Shown one piece after another: positions 5,719 to 6,759 of a stretch of DNA of 6,759 nt. Source of the DNA: Actinomycetes bacterium (GTDB lineage: Bacteria; Actinomycetota; Humimicrobiia; Humimicrobiales; Humimicrobiaceae); assembly GCA_030603375.1 (NCBI GenBank), contig JAUVXY010000076.1, positions 1 through 6,759 on the forward strand. The letters run 5' to 3'. How positions within the stretch are numbered: position 1 is the first letter of the stretch; each line of letters starts with the position of its first letter. The notes under the pieces were generated by a model. It did not search any database, was not told where the DNA came from, and saw nothing but the letters and a program-made list of their open reading frames with translations. A program made the translations under genes and the position numbers.

Positions 5719-6759
5719 ATGAATGCAGATACCAAAAATTATAAATCTTCAGGTAAAGAAAGTCTGCTAAGAAAGATAAAAAAAATACTTCAAGAAAAAT
5801 CAAATCTTACAGTCTTTATCATCCTTTCCATAGCTGTTTTATACGCTATCATGGTCAGGTTCATAAATCTGGGCGAGCTTTCATTCTGGGGAGATGATGG
5901 AATGACCTATTTAAGCTCAATATCAATTTTAAAATATGGATATCCTCTTCTTCCCTCAGGAAATATAATGTTCCACAATATAGCTTCTGCCTATTTTAAT
6001 ATTATACCGGTACTGTTATTTGGGGATAATGAATTTGCATATAGGTTTTTAAATGCATTACTTGGAGTATTACTCATACCGCTGGTATTTCTATTTATAA
6101 GAGAATTAACAAATAAGTATATTGCACTGATCGCTTCAATAGTTATTGCTGTAAATACATGGCAAATCGAGTTTTCAAGAGAAGCCAGGTATTACTCAGA
6201 GTTTCAATTTTTCTATATACTTACTATCTATTTTTTCTACCTGGGATTTTTTAAAGATAAGAAAGTTTGCAAGGTCCTGGCAATAATATCTATGTTTATT
6301 ACAACTCAGATTGTAACATTGGGAATAACTCTTATCTTTCTATTTATCCCTCTTCTCGTTTACAAAGGATTCAAAAAATTTTTCAAAAGAGATATTATCG
6401 TTTCCTTTTTAATCTCAAGCGCAATGATTGTGGGAGAAATAATTCATAGAGATCTTTTCTGGAAAGTAGGTTTAAGCTTTTATCCGCCAAGTGTTAGAAC
6501 AGATATTGCTAACCCTATACTTGGAGCTCTCTCAAAATATTTTTCTAATTACACACCTTTTTTCCTCAAAATTTCTAACATAATATATCCGGGGGCATAC
6601 CGTATCTTTATATATGGCGGTATCTTAATACTAATATATATATTTTTTAAACCTCTTAGAAATCCTGATGAATATTACCTGAATATTTATAAAAACAAGA
6701 AGGTAGATTTTAAATTTCCTTTCAACCTATTTTTTCTTTATTTCATTTTCTTTTCCAAT
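5719..6759 (+). CDS. GT39/PMT-ArnT-like multi-spanning glycosyltransferase, 3' end cut off by the window
   Basis: The frame is open from ATG at 5719 to the right edge, giving 347 codons; family members are often 450-650 residues, so a sizeable C-terminal part is missing. Such GT-C enzymes transfer a sugar from a polyprenyl-phosphate donor to lipid or protein on the outer face of the membrane. After a basic cytoplasmic N-terminus comes a helix (29-49), then the first outer loop ELSFWGDDGMTYL (53-65), whose D59-D60 matches the catalytic acidic position of the family. SREARYYSEF (153-162) matches the conserved SREaR(M/Y)Y motif. More hydrophobic spans lie at about 88-102, 108-130, 134-148, 162-178, 186-218, 225-242, 298-312 and 334-347. 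No Shine-Dalgarno site is visible. An in-frame TAG at 5677 with no ATG, GTG or TTG between makes 5719 the first possible start. Donor and acceptor are unknown. Confidence 0.85.
   Translation, partial: MNADTKNYKSSGKESLLRKIKKILQEKSNLTVFIILSIAVLYAIMVRFINLGELSFWGDDGMTYLSSISILKYGYPLLPSGNIMFHNIASAYFNIIPVLLFGDNEFAYRFLNALLGVLLIPLVFLFIRELTNKYIALIASIVIAVNTWQIEFSREARYYSEFQFFYILTIYFFYLGFFKDKKVCKVLAIISMFITTQIVTLGITLIFLFIPLLVYKGFKKFFKRDIIVSFLISSAMIVGEIIHRDLFWKVGLSFYPPSVRTDIANPILGALSKYFSNYTPFFLKISNIIYPGAYRIFIYGGILILIYIFFKPLRNPDEYYLNIYKNKKVDFKFPFNLFFLYFIFFSN

Noticed and set aside
6267..6449. Open frame of 60 codons on the plus strand
   Set aside because: Out-of-frame shadow within the GT39-like gene.

Overview
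The window is an AT-rich bacterial segment with seven protein-coding genes. Two run off the edges: a family 2 glycosyltransferase at the left and a GT39-like membrane glycosyltransferase at the right. Bacterial origin is suggested by Shine-Dalgarno-like sites before several starts, one TTG start, a TolB/PD40-type propeller and bacterial-style glycosyltransferases. The species cannot be named from this sequence. The mix of glycan genes, an MNT-HEPN pair and a TolB-like surface protein is seen in many AT-rich anaerobic or candidate-phylum genomes, but that is only an impression.

Layout. Bases 1-3000 are all on the minus strand. Read in transcription order they are a GT-B (GT4-like) glycosyltransferase with a C-terminal coiled coil (3000-1510), an MNT nucleotidyltransferase (1397-1050), an overlapping HEPN-domain protein (1087-698) and a GT2 glycosyltransferase (649 to beyond base 1). 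A divergent 197-base gap follows. Next, on the plus strand, is a 592-residue membrane-anchored protein (3198-4976) with GWA-type Ig-like modules and a six-bladed PD40 propeller. It meets, tail to tail with a 16-base overlap, a small minus-strand four-helix membrane protein (5446-4961) that starts at TTG. After a second divergent gap of 272 bases, a plus-strand multi-spanning GT39-like glycosyltransferase starts at 5719 and leaves the window.

How the genes may work together. GT2, GT4-like and GT39-like enzymes on both sides point to a cell-surface glycan locus (exopolysaccharide, O-antigen or protein/lipid glycosylation). The propeller protein is probably extracytoplasmic and could bind or scaffold at the surface. 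The MNT-HEPN pair looks like an embedded toxin-antitoxin-type module between two glycosyltransferase genes; its HEPN protein lacks the usual R-X4-6-H ribonuclease motif. No RNA genes, CRISPR arrays, transposases or att sites were seen. The least ordinary items are the motif-less HEPN protein inside a glycan operon and the truncated-module plus propeller fusion with a near-identical duplicated blade segment. Nothing here is clearly a new system.
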